A DNA stretch of 64,000 nucleotides from contig CAXXGF010000048.1 of the NCBI GenBank assembly GCA_963677445.2, forward strand, positions 124,001 through 188,000, written 5' to 3'. Each line of letters opens with the position of its first letter. The first letter of the stretch is position 1. Below are positions 38,470-47,140 of the stretch, in pieces. The position numbers were made by a program, and so were the translations under genes. Below the pieces are notes generated by a model, which saw only the letters and a list, made by a program, of their open reading frames with translations, was not told the DNA's origin and made no database searches. Origin of the DNA: G963677445 sp963677445 (GTDB lineage: Bacteria > Bacteroidota > Ignavibacteria > Ignavibacteriales > Melioribacteraceae).

Positions 38470-39039
38470 TACAGAATTTCCATAGCAGGCAATGCCAGAA
38501 CCAAAAGGGAATTCAGGAAAAAAATCGTTCTCGTAATCGCCCTCCTACCCGGCTGTATTTTTCTCTGGCGAATTTTTCGAGTACGATAACGATTACCTGT
38601 CCTATCAGTATGAGTACAACTCAGTTTTATTAGTTTAAGAAATTCAATATTCTGCCCTAAAGGGGAAGAATACCTGTATTTTAAACATACCTGAGTTTGA
38701 CGATACAGGAAAAAATTTATGGATTTAAAATCGCGGCCTGACTATCGGCAACATGTTATTAGAGGGCTTTTTGACAAATTTTGTTCTCCGGATTATCCTC
38801 AACATGTTAACGTTAGTTTGTTTCTAAGAGCCTAATCAGTGGTCAATGATGAAATACTAATTGGTCCTCCCCGGCATCTTCTCAACCTTGGTCTGAAAAA
38901 AAAAAGATTTCGTCAACAATATCTGTTTGGATGTAGATTGGCCGACCTTTATACTATAAATCTTTGCAATAAAACTTTTCAACTATTCGGTTTTCACTCA
39001 GGAAACATTACATTCCTACATTCACAAGGAAAAAACCTG
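38470..39039. other. Gene-free stretch
   Basis: No credible coding region. It contains a short degenerate inverted motif, tcgttctcgtaatcg near 38524 and cgagtacgataacgattacc near 38578, related to a motif near 58390 (actcgttctcgtaatcg). This type of low-complexity tcgta repeat has no assigned role. Confidence 0.4.
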
Positions 39040-39040
39040 C

Positions 39041-39058
39041 AAAATTACAGGTAATTTT
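39041..39058. promoter_or_regulatory. Dyad, putative enhancer-binding site (copy A)
   Basis: A perfect 8-bp inverted repeat aaaattac-ag-gtaatttt. The centre lies 87 bp upstream of the GG of the -24 element, a normal position for a sigma-54 activator site. The same core at the same distance recurs in copy B. Confidence 0.5.
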
Positions 39059-39135
39059 TACAGTTTTATTTTATAGATGGCAAACATTCTGTTGAATCCG
39101 AATCTTCTACGAAGAAAATTTGGTCACAAAAATAA

Positions 39136-39151
39136 TGGCACGCTAATTGAT
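39136..39151 (+). promoter_or_regulatory. Sigma-54-type promoter (copy A)
   Basis: TGGCAC-gctaa-TTGAT against the consensus TGGCAC-N5-TTGCA. The -24 half is perfect; the -12 half has GA where GC is usual. An NtrC-type activator is encoded at 14974-16329, but no direct link is shown. Confidence 0.45.
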
Positions 39152-39199
39152 CAAATATTGATAGTTAAGTTAGAAATGGCAAATACAGGAGATGACAAA

Positions 39200-39280
39200 A
39201 TGGCTGGCGCGATAATAATAACGTTAATGTTTATGATTATTTTTTCATCGGTAGCGATAAAGTTTTTCTTTGAAGTATAA
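39200..39280 (+). CDS. 26-aa putative membrane micropeptide, copy A
   Basis: MAGAIIITLMFMIIF... has one hydrophobic segment of about 18 residues and ends K-F-F-F-E-V. AGGAG lies at 39187-39191, 8 nt from the ATG. An in-frame ATG at 39176 would add eight residues but has no SD. The ORF is 49 nt past the sigma-54-like -12 box. Its twin at 39731 differs at three synonymous third positions and one C-terminal codon. The family is unknown; comparison is with single-helix regulators such as KdpF-like proteins, without evidence of homology. An opposite-strand ORF with a strong SD (GGAGG) also crosses this region, so the coding strand is not proven. Confidence 0.5.
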   Translation: MAGAIIITLMFMIIFSSVAIKFFFEV

Positions 39281-39571
39281 AAGTTTTTTGGTGACATAGT
39301 TTATCCTCCTCCCGGTTCTATTTGAGGGCACTTCTCCCCCCACCTTTTCCGAAATTAAATCATATAAAAATTTTCGTATTATCATTCCGGTAAATATCTT
39401 TCTACCTGTTTGCGTATACGGCGTCAATCCTAATTTTAATAGACAATTGAAATATTTTATAACCTCATTTCCCTTGAATTTTTTCTCCTCTGAATAATCA
39501 TTGACACTATCCTGTGACCTTCTTTCTTTCAAAGCGCATTACTTTTTTACACTTATGTAAAAATAACTCGC

Positions 39572-39589
39572 AAATTTACCGGTAATTTT
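39572..39589. promoter_or_regulatory. Dyad, putative enhancer-binding site (copy B)
   Basis: Core ttac-cg-gtaa, flanked by A/T-rich arms. The centre at 39580.5 is 87 bp upstream of the -24 GG, identical to copy A although the intervening bases have diverged. Confidence 0.5.
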
Positions 39590-39666
39590 TACAGCAATAC
39601 TTTATTATTAGCAAATATTATTTTTAATCTGCTCCGTTTTCAAAGAAAAATCAGTCAGAATATTAA

Positions 39667-39682
39667 TGGCACACAAGTTGTA
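39667..39682 (+). promoter_or_regulatory. Sigma-54-type promoter (copy B)
   Basis: TGGCAC-acaag-TTGTA, one base from the consensus TGGCAC-N5-TTGCA. The distance from the -12 box to the mini-ORF is 49 nt, as in copy A. Confidence 0.55.
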
Positions 39683-39730
39683 TTATTATTATCAGTTAAG
39701 TTAGAAATGGCAAATACAGGAGATGACAAA

Positions 39731-39811
39731 ATGGCTGGCGCAATAATAATCACGTTAATGTTTATGATAATTTTTTCATCGGTAGCGATAAAGTTTTTCT
39801 TTGAATCATAA
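39731..39811 (+). CDS. 26-aa putative membrane micropeptide, copy B
   Basis: Identical to copy A except for the last residue (S instead of V). Of five base differences over the ORF, three are synonymous third-position changes and two fall in the last codon. SD AGGAG is 8 nt from the ATG. Same caveat: the opposite strand is also open with an SD, and the unit could be an RNA gene. Confidence 0.5.
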   Translation: MAGAIIITLMFMIIFSSVAIKFFFES

Positions 39812-40048
39812 AAGTTTTTTGGTGGCATAGTTTATCCTCCTCCCGGTTCTATTTGAGGGCATTTCTCCCCCCCCTTTTTTTTTGAGATTAAAATCACATA
39901 TAAATTTTCATAATATCGTTCTGGGAAACATCAGAGCAGGAATGTAAAACTGCCAGAGGCAGTTTTACATATTTTTGTAAGGAATTCAATCCCGTTTGCT
40001 CAGCGTCGTTATCGCGTATGAAAATGTTATTCCTGTTCCCGAGTCTGA

Positions 40049-40106
40049 TTATTCAAGTAAAAGCAGCTTTCTTGTGATTTTACTTTTTCCATCGGTTAAA
40101 GAATAA
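40049..40106 (-). pseudogene. 3' fragment of a T9SS-exported protein
   Basis: On the minus strand the sequence reads SLTDGKSKITRKLLLLE and a stop at 40049-40051, the typical end of a T9SS sorting domain. The reading frame runs straight into the MITE end at 40107, and no upstream part of the gene is visible beyond the element. The element therefore probably truncated or replaced the rest of the gene. Confidence 0.55.
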
Positions 40107-40624
40107 GGTTCTATATGAAATTTAGTGGGTAAAGTAATAAAATAGCGCATAACGATATGAATCAAAGATTCGCATATTGTCATGTTTGATTTCCGGAAAC
40201 CAGCCCCTGGTCTTCACCACCACAGAGCGCACGGTCTTGAAAAAAGTGGAAGAGTCTTAAAGTCCCTCTTACCCCGACTGAACCAGACGCTTTCAGCATT
40301 CCATATCTTTATGCGTTTGCTGCTTTCGCCCTTTCAGGGCTCTGATAATATCTTTATTTTTCTTAACCGGGGCGTTGCCCCGGCCTGTTGCCCGCACCCT
40401 TTCAGGGTTTTGTATCCATCTGTGACAAACTGGAATTATTATTAGCGCTGAAAACGCGACAATCAACAGCCCCGGGCAACGCCCGGGGTAATAAAAGAAA
40501 AAGTGTATTTAAGCCCTGTAGGGGCGGAAGCTACACGTCGGGATTATCCGGTTATACTTTAACAAAAGGTTTTGTTTAATTGTCAGGACCGACAATAATC
40601 ACCCACTGTATTTCACATAGAACC
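40107..40624. mobile_element. MITE-like non-autonomous element, copy 2 (518 bp)
   Basis: Same length and orientation as copy 1 (187-704), differing by scattered substitutions with no net indel. Terminal inverted repeats at 40107-40130 and 40601-40624 (the right one carries one extra mismatch). The REP-like hairpin ccggggc-gtt-gccccgg is perfect here. There is no transposase. Flanks differ from those of copy 1, so both are independent insertions. Small ORFs inside are not conserved genes. Confidence 0.8.
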
Positions 40625-40739
40625 AATTTTCAATAGATAGCTGAGCATTAACGGCTGAAAATGATAAAAGGATAATAAAAAAGACCTTCATAATAATTTC
40701 CTTCGCTAAATATTATCAATATATCCAGTTATCTTAACA

Positions 40740-40771
40740 TTGACAATATATTAAAAAAAATATTATCTTTG
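40740..40771 (+). promoter_or_regulatory. Bacteroidota-type promoter of the DUF3857 operon
   Basis: TTGACA (40740-40745), 18 bp, then TATCTTTG (40764-40771), an exact match to the TAnnTTTG -7 box. The start codon follows 67 bp later, leaving a leader with a small GGGTAACCC hairpin and an SD GGAG at 40827-40830. Confidence 0.6.
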
Positions 40772-40838
40772 TATGAATAAAGGGAATTTTGATTAATGAA
40801 GGAGGGTAACCCCCTGTTTTATTTTTGGAGATACTAAA

Positions 40839-42665
40839 ATGAAAAAATGGAACTATTGCATTCCGGCAGCTATTCTTTTATCAATTTTATTACTTCAGGG
40901 ATGCGGAAGCGCCTCATTCATGAAAAAAGAACAGATAGCGGCGCTAAAGTATAATGAAACAAATAAAAATCAGACCATCTATTTCAATAAAAAATATTCT
41001 ATTGAATCTGACGGATCACTGATCATGAGACATCACACAATAGTAAAGATCGGCAACAATCCGGGAAGAACTCCCGATATGCTGGTTGTATATGACAGCC
41101 CGACATTAAAACTGCTTTCATATAACGCGCGCACTATCAAACCTGATGGTGATATTCAGACATATGGATCGGGAGACCTTGGCTCGGTAAATCTCAGCAG
41201 CGGAAGGCAGATATCCAAATCAAAAATAAAAATCGCGCCCTTTGAGTATAGTCTTGAAGAAGGTGATATTATTGAAGTTTTATATGAGTCTGAGCTTTCC
41301 CTGCCGCAGCTCGGGATATATTTTTCTAAATCTGAAGCGGGAGAAAACGCCCATAATATTTCATTCAACATCGAGGCCCCCTCAACTGAAAAAATACTTT
41401 ACCAGGTTTATTTTGATGATCAGACACCACAGATTACTGAAAAAGAAGGTAAAAAAACTTATAAATTCACCTGGGAAAGAACAGGCTCTTACACAACTGC
41501 TTCCGAATTTGAATGCCGCAACCAAGCGCCCAAGGTTGTTGTAACTTCTCCACTTCTGCAACAAATATCAAAGGATCAAAAACCCTCATGGAAAGCCTTT
41601 GGCAGCTGGTATCTTAATGCGATCAGTGATAAATCGGACACACCGGAAATGGTTAAAGACATTGCGGATTCTGTTACGGCAGGCCTGGATACAAATCTTG
41701 AAAAGATGGAAGCTATTTTTAAGTATTGCACCGAAAATTACCGATATGAACAACATTATCTTGAATATGGCGAGGTAATACCCAATAAAGTCTCTGATAT
41801 AATCAAACATAAATATGGCGACTGCAAGGACTATTCATTCCTTATGTATGAACTCGCCAACTCTGTGGGAATTCCGGCCAAACTTGCCCTCTGCCATCGG
41901 GGAAGGGGAAGGTTTCATCCGGTTAAGATGCCGGTCAGCCAATTTAACCATTGTATATTAGCTCTTGAGGATAACGGGCAATATTACTGGTATGACGGAA
42001 CAAACCAGACCGGTATGGGAGGAATAACTCTTGATGATTTAATCAATCAGTACGCGCTGGTAATAGATGAAGAATCTTCAAAAATGGAGCTGATCAAAGA
42101 GCACCCCGGGTCAGGCATAGATATTTATGCTGAGATGACAATGAGTGGCAAAAATCTTAAAGGAGTAGTTAGTTTTGCCCTGCAATACCAATATGGCATC
42201 ATGTTCTCATATATAGAAAAATACCTGAATAAAAATGATTTTTTAGAAATGCTGGGAAGATGGATAAAAAATAATATCGATGATCAGATTATTATTAACA
42301 ACATCAAAACTTCCGGAACTGATAGCTCATATACTATCACTACTTCATGTGAATTCCCAAATGTAATTACCAAAATAAATGGGAAATGTTATTTTAAACC
42401 TGCTAATATTGTTAAAAATATCCTTCCTTTCAGATATAAAAACAGTGATCCTGACGAAATATTTTATAATCCCTATTTCAGCAGGGTAAATATTGATATC
42501 AATCTGAGGAATGGGCTGGTATCAGGAAATGATCATATTCGTTATAAATATTATCTTCCGCCCGGACCCTTTAAAGATGAAGAAAGGAAATTGTTTCTCG
42601 ACAATTTTAATAAAACAAAAGATAAGCTGGAAAAATCAATTATCATTTCACCGAGGGATATATGA
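40839..42665 (+). CDS. DUF3857/transglutaminase-like lipoprotein
   Basis: 608 aa. The lipobox LLLQGCGS (about residues 18-25) predicts a lipid-anchored protein. A DUF3857 beta-sandwich region (about 40-240) precedes a transglutaminase-like fold (about 290-400) whose triad is complete: Cys in KYGDCKDYS, His in QFNHCIL and Asp in YYWYDGTN. The remaining C-terminal part is beta-rich. The downstream gene overlaps by 4 bp and has the same architecture with a dead active site. The substrate is unknown; the fold covers cysteine peptidases and cross-linking enzymes. Confidence 0.85.
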   Translation: MKKWNYCIPAAILLSILLLQGCGSASFMKKEQIAALKYNETNKNQTIYFNKKYSIESDGSLIMRHHTIVKIGNNPGRTPDMLVVYDSPTLKLLSYNARTIKPDGDIQTYGSGDLGSVNLSSGRQISKSKIKIAPFEYSLEEGDIIEVLYESELSLPQLGIYFSKSEAGENAHNISFNIEAPSTEKILYQVYFDDQTPQITEKEGKKTYKFTWERTGSYTTASEFECRNQAPKVVVTSPLLQQISKDQKPSWKAFGSWYLNAISDKSDTPEMVKDIADSVTAGLDTNLEKMEAIFKYCTENYRYEQHYLEYGEVIPNKVSDIIKHKYGDCKDYSFLMYELANSVGIPAKLALCHRGRGRFHPVKMPVSQFNHCILALEDNGQYYWYDGTNQTGMGGITLDDLINQYALVIDEESSKMELIKEHPGSGIDIYAEMTMSGKNLKGVVSFALQYQYGIMFSYIEKYLNKNDFLEMLGRWIKNNIDDQIIINNIKTSGTDSSYTITTSCEFPNVITKINGKCYFKPANIVKNILPFRYKNSDPDEIFYNPYFSRVNIDINLRNGLVSGNDHIRYKYYLPPGPFKDEERKLFLDNFNKTKDKLEKSIIISPRDI

Positions 42666-44647
42666 AAAAGAAATTACTCGCTATTTTATTTATTATTTAT
42701 TTAATCACCTCTGTTTCACCGGCTCAGGAATTTATAAGAGATATGCCGGACCAGGATTTTAGCAAAATGCTTTCGCCTGAAAAATTCCCTGATCGTGACG
42801 CTATAATTATTATTAAAGAACAAAGTTACCAGATAACAAATAAATCAACATTTACTCAGGGTGTTGATTTTTTCGGACTTGCCGGAGTTTATTCCAAAAT
42901 CCTCATTGTAAAGCTGCTGAATGAAAGAGCGGTGGATCGTTATGGAAAATTTGAATACTATTATTTCGAAAGATTTTATGATTTTGAAGCAGGTTTTGAC
43001 GTCAGAGCCCGTGTAATGAAACCGGATGGAACTATCTGGGTTATGCCTGAAGATGATATTATAAAAGAGCCTGATGTTGAAAACTCGCGCGGCCAGGCTC
43101 TCTTTACAAAAGTAATATTCAAAATTCCCGATCTTAAACCTGGTGATGTAATTCAAATTGAATACGCGCATGAGGATCCATTCACCTATTCAACAAGTCG
43201 AAAATTTTATCATAATGAAGAAGATTTTATATTATTTTCAAATCTTTACCTGACTTTCCCCTCGGATAAAAAATATATTATACAATCATGGCCGCAGGCG
43301 CTTATCGGAGATCCGAAAAAACAACAGCTTTCCCAGGATTTCGGATCGGGGCAGACTCTTTTCTGGGGGATAAAAAATGTGCCGGGATTACCAGAGGAAC
43401 CATTTTCAAAACCATATATGGATCTTGCCTATACAACTACATACCGGATCGTAAATGACGAGTTCCTTGAAAAAGGGGGCTGGAATATCATGGCTGAAAA
43501 CTATTTTGAAAATTTTATGGATGACGATGACGTTGATGACGATATGATGCTTATGCTCGGTCTTCCGGAAGATGCCGAAACAATTAAACCGACATGGGAA
43601 AATGTAAATAAAACTTTTACAGCTATTAAAAAATATTTTCACACAGCAAAAGGTTATAACCTTTTTCCATCTTCTGAAAGGCTTGATGACCTCTTCGAAG
43701 AGAAAAAAGGGGACGCGACCGATCTGGCATATATATTTTACCAGATTATGAATGAGATGAATGTCCGGGCCGATCCTGTCTGGATAAGAGACAAAGAAAA
43801 CGGCGCTTATAAAGATGAAATTCCTTCGACAATGTGGTTTAACCGGCTTGGCATTTTAGTGACAATCGACGGTAAAGAAAATCTTTATGATTTTCATCGC
43901 TGCCTGCCGAATCAATATATTCATCCCTGGTTCCACGCCTCTCTTCCGGTTATTTTGGTTAAAGAAGAAGCTGCCGAAAAAAAAGTTATATTTGGCGAAG
44001 TTGACATGAAAGATCACTGCCAGATGGAACAACATAATATCGTATTCGATGAAGATTTAACCATCACCGACTCTCTTTCTCTGACTTACAGAGGAACAGA
44101 GGCTGAAAGTTTCAGGAATACTTTTTACAGCGCGGAAAATGATGAAATTACAGATTATTTCAAAGATGAACTGGAAACATATTTCGAAGATAACTGCAAA
44201 GTTTCATACAACAAATTTTTTAAAGACAGCATTGATATCAAAGTGAATTGCGTCGGTCTCTCAAAATTCAGAACTGCGTCGGTTGATTCATTTGTAACTT
44301 TTAATGCAGACCAATACCTGATAAATAATTTAAAAGATATTCTTTTCGCGACCAAAAGATATAATGACATTCTCTTTGATACTCCTTTTATGTACCATAT
44401 TTCCTGGGATATTCAGATTCCGGAAGGATATAAATTACATGAGCTTCCGAAAGCTGAGGAGTTTAAGATTAAAAACAAAATAAACTCATCTGTTTCCTGG
44501 AAAGAGGAAGGAAATATTATCAGGGAAGAAACGATTATAGAAATACCAAATCGCTTTATCCCTGTAAATGACCATCCGAAGTTTCTTGATATTCTCAATA
44601 AAATTCAGAAAGCTGCTTCAAAAGAGATAATTTTTAAGAAAAGCTGA
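42662..44647 (+). CDS. DUF3857 protein with degenerate transglutaminase domain
   Basis: 661 aa, signal peptide at the N-terminus, then the DUF3857 region and a transglutaminase-like fold. The catalytic cysteine is replaced by alanine (KKGDATDLAYIF, compared with KYGDCKDYSFLM in the upstream protein) and the histidine by arginine (WFNRLGIL against FNHCIL); the aspartate remains (YDFHRC). It is therefore predicted to be a pseudoenzyme. It starts within the stop codon of the active paralogue (ATGA), so the two are translationally coupled and may act as a pair. A long acidic loop (MDDDDVDDDMM) lies near residue 285. Confidence 0.83.
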   Translation: MKKKLLAILFIIYLITSVSPAQEFIRDMPDQDFSKMLSPEKFPDRDAIIIIKEQSYQITNKSTFTQGVDFFGLAGVYSKILIVKLLNERAVDRYGKFEYYYFERFYDFEAGFDVRARVMKPDGTIWVMPEDDIIKEPDVENSRGQALFTKVIFKIPDLKPGDVIQIEYAHEDPFTYSTSRKFYHNEEDFILFSNLYLTFPSDKKYIIQSWPQALIGDPKKQQLSQDFGSGQTLFWGIKNVPGLPEEPFSKPYMDLAYTTTYRIVNDEFLEKGGWNIMAENYFENFMDDDDVDDDMMLMLGLPEDAETIKPTWENVNKTFTAIKKYFHTAKGYNLFPSSERLDDLFEEKKGDATDLAYIFYQIMNEMNVRADPVWIRDKENGAYKDEIPSTMWFNRLGILVTIDGKENLYDFHRCLPNQYIHPWFHASLPVILVKEEAAEKKVIFGEVDMKDHCQMEQHNIVFDEDLTITDSLSLTYRGTEAESFRNTFYSAENDEITDYFKDELETYFEDNCKVSYNKFFKDSIDIKVNCVGLSKFRTASVDSFVTFNADQYLINNLKDILFATKRYNDILFDTPFMYHISWDIQIPEGYKLHELPKAEEFKIKNKINSSVSWKEEGNIIREETIIEIPNRFIPVNDHPKFLDILNKIQKAASKEIIFKKS

Positions 44648-44661
44648 TAAAAGACAGCCCC

Positions 44662-44696
44662 GATCCCGTGAGTACACCTCTGTTTCTCACGGGATC
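44662..44696 (+). terminator. Hairpin after the DUF3857 operon
   Basis: An 11-bp perfect stem (gatcccgtgag / ctcacgggatc) with a 13-nt loop in the 69-bp gap before the next gene. The following sequence (atttataagg) has few T, so it may be a terminator, an attenuator or a processing site. Confidence 0.55.
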
Positions 44697-44716
44697 ATTT
44701 ATAAGGAGGAATGACC

Positions 44717-47101
44717 ATGAAAGGGAAACATATCTTATTTTTTTTATTTATTAGCATTTCGATATCCGCGCAGTATGCTACTTCTGAATGGCAAATATCC
44801 TCAATGTACCCCGACCGGGTCTTTTGCTCAGACCAGAATAGTGACAATATCGACGAAATTTACTTATCAGATATGATTGGCTGTATCAAACTGGAATTCG
44901 ATGGTCATGGCTTTAAACAAGTTGATCATATTAATTATGCAGGCAGCAAATATTCATATACGACTCCGGCGCAGTTTTTTTATTTGGATGAGAAATTAAA
45001 AATTGGTTTCATCGACCACGATAGTGTATTTATTGTTTTTGATGCCCGGACTTTTGAAAATGAATATGAAATTATTCTTTACGGTGGTAAACGATCAGAT
45101 TATGTGGAAAGCGACACTTCCCAGGCGCTTTTAGAAGTAAAGATTGCTGACCTTGACGGCGATGATCAATATGAACTTGTGTCGATTACAAATTCATGGC
45201 TGATGGTACAGGATTTCCTGACCGGTGAAATATTATCCTTTACTGAAGAAGCTTTTGGGAAAAACGGATACTCTGGCGAAAATATTGCTATCGCTAATAC
45301 CGATGATGATTCTCAAAAGGAAATAATTACTTCTTCAGGGCATTTTTATGATCCGGTAACTAAAAGCATAGAAAAATTTTATACACTCGGTTTTGAGGCC
45401 GGAATGTGTGTACTTGACATCGATAATGATGGAAGAGATGAAATATTTTTTGTAAGGAAATTTTTAAAACAGGTACTGATTCTTGACACAAAATTTCCGG
45501 GATTGAGAGGCACCCTGAATTTCACTGAATGGATCAGCGATATAACATTGGCAGATGTTCTCGGCGATTCCAGAAAAGAATTGCTTGTGGCTACATCCGG
45601 TTCCGGTAAGATAAGAATATACGATTCCGCGCATTTCAGCTTATTGGGAACAGTAAGTAGTAATTCCGCACAAGTTGTTACAGCCGGCGATGTGGATGGT
45701 AATGGATCTATAGAGCTTATATCATGCGGCGGTAATTATTTTAATTCCCCCTCCTTAAAAATTATCGATCCTCAGGGCGGAATAATATGGGAGGGAATGA
45801 TGACTCATAACCTTCATCATTTGGGTTTTGTAATGGGATCAGATTCACGCCCCATGTTTTATGCGGTAAGTTATAATGGATATATCGCTAAATGGAAAGA
45901 TTTTTCAGATGTCAGATGGTTTAAACCCGAAGGTTCAATTTTCTATCAGAATGAATTTTTAACAAATTTGCTTTGCGCGCAAACCGGGGGAACTGGTGAA
46001 TATAATGTCCTGCTGGGAACCGGAAACTATATAGTGAATTATAAAAATGAGCTTATTTCTCCGTTGTTTTACGAGGTGAGCCGGAGGGCAATAGCAGACG
46101 CTTATTCAAATCAACTTCTTTATCTTAATATTGATGATGATGAACACATGGAAGTTATTTGTTCCATTAGCTCCGGTTCAATAAAAATTATTGATATGGT
46201 TTCGGGTATCGAGGAATCTCACTTTGACGCTTCCCTGCTTGGCTGTTCTAAAATTCACAGTATGTACTTCAACGACGAGCACAATCCTTATTTTATTTAT
46301 TATTCAGGCTATAAAACAGAGTATTTTCAAGCGGAGGATATATATCAGGAGAAAGGAATTATCGGATTTATTAATTATAACACTTTCGAAAACGGAATAA
46401 TAGCCACTACTCCGGGTAAAATTCCCTATGGCCTGGCAATCGATGATCACAACGAGGATGGAGAAATAGAACTCTATTCCTGTTTTTCAGATGGAAGTGT
46501 AATGGAAACCAGTCTCACAGATTATAAATCCCGTTTAATTTATAATAGTGAATATCCAATCTCCAGAATAAAAATCGAGAATGTTGACTCAGACAAAAAT
46601 AAAGAATTTTTATTGTATGGTGATAGTTTTATTGTCTATGATAAAATCTGCGGTGTGGAAAAATTCAGGAGTAAAACACTCGGAAACATCTATGGAGAAG
46701 GAAGTATTTCTGTCGTTGATCATGACTCTGATAATAAAATGAATATCCTCGTTGCAGGAAATAATGGCATTTTCGAATTTGAAATTCAGGAAGAACTTGG
46801 GAATGCTGATACAGATACAAGATTTAACAACGATATTCCGGATGCAATGCTTTACCAAAACTATCCCAATCCATTCAATCCGGTTACTTCAATAGAATTT
46901 TTCCTGCTGAACGAAGCAGAAGTTGAGCTGGATATTTATGACGCGCTGGGAAGACATATCCGAAATCTTTACAAGGGAAATAAATCGGCAGGCACTCACA
47001 AAATAAATTTTAACGCCTCTGATCTGGCCAGTGGTTTATACCTCTATCGCTTAAAATCTGATAATTTCAGTGAAGCAAAAAAACTGTTACTGTTGAAATA
47101 A
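44717..47101 (+). CDS. T9SS-exported beta-propeller (FG-GAP/VCBS-like) protein
   Basis: 794 aa. A signal peptide is followed by about ten propeller-like repeats with aspartate-rich loops (DLDGDDQYE, DIDNDGRDE, DVDGNGSIE, DHNEDGEIE, DHDSDNKMN). A T9SS C-terminal domain ends it (YQNYPNPFNPVTSIEF, then SEAKKLLLLK). I start at 44717 because AAGGAGGA at 44703-44710 is 6-7 nt away; the ATG at 44711 is too close. Probably a cell-surface or secreted binding protein. The ligand is unknown. The repeat style recalls the sensor domain of the kinase at 16326-18833. Confidence 0.82.
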   Translation: MKGKHILFFLFISISISAQYATSEWQISSMYPDRVFCSDQNSDNIDEIYLSDMIGCIKLEFDGHGFKQVDHINYAGSKYSYTTPAQFFYLDEKLKIGFIDHDSVFIVFDARTFENEYEIILYGGKRSDYVESDTSQALLEVKIADLDGDDQYELVSITNSWLMVQDFLTGEILSFTEEAFGKNGYSGENIAIANTDDDSQKEIITSSGHFYDPVTKSIEKFYTLGFEAGMCVLDIDNDGRDEIFFVRKFLKQVLILDTKFPGLRGTLNFTEWISDITLADVLGDSRKELLVATSGSGKIRIYDSAHFSLLGTVSSNSAQVVTAGDVDGNGSIELISCGGNYFNSPSLKIIDPQGGIIWEGMMTHNLHHLGFVMGSDSRPMFYAVSYNGYIAKWKDFSDVRWFKPEGSIFYQNEFLTNLLCAQTGGTGEYNVLLGTGNYIVNYKNELISPLFYEVSRRAIADAYSNQLLYLNIDDDEHMEVICSISSGSIKIIDMVSGIEESHFDASLLGCSKIHSMYFNDEHNPYFIYYSGYKTEYFQAEDIYQEKGIIGFINYNTFENGIIATTPGKIPYGLAIDDHNEDGEIELYSCFSDGSVMETSLTDYKSRLIYNSEYPISRIKIENVDSDKNKEFLLYGDSFIVYDKICGVEKFRSKTLGNIYGEGSISVVDHDSDNKMNILVAGNNGIFEFEIQEELGNADTDTRFNNDIPDAMLYQNYPNPFNPVTSIEFFLLNEAEVELDIYDALGRHIRNLYKGNKSAGTHKINFNASDLASGLYLYRLKSDNFSEAKKLLLLK

Positions 47102-47140
47102 TTTTTCCAAGAACATTATTTTAAGAATTGCTGAACATTT

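Larger units (their letters stand above)
39040..39392 (+). repeat. Tandem small transcription unit, copy A
   Basis: About 350 bp, strongly similar to the unit at 39571-39935 (about 180 bp of unrelated sequence between them). The order is the same in both: dyad TTAC-N2-GTAA, 87-bp gap, -24/-12 element, 49-nt gap, SD plus 26-codon ORF, then a conserved C-rich tail with cctcctccc and a C6-C8 run. Similarity is highest from about 39160 to 39345. Confidence 0.85.
39571..39935 (+). repeat. Tandem small transcription unit, copy B
   Basis: Second copy of the unit at 39040-39392, same orientation and same internal spacing. Divergence is concentrated between the dyad and the -24 element and after the C-rich tail. 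In this copy the tail is C8 followed by T9, so a weak intrinsic terminator is conceivable. Confidence 0.85.

Noticed and set aside
39245..39532. 95-codon minus-strand ORF over the tandem unit
   Set aside because: No SD at its start, not preserved in the second copy, low-complexity basic sequence. The shorter minus ORF with a strong SD starting near 39296 is kept as an alternative in the findings.
40182..40445. 87-codon ORF inside MITE copy 2
   Set aside because: Copy 1 does not preserve the frame, no SD is present and the codons cover REP hairpins; not a gene.
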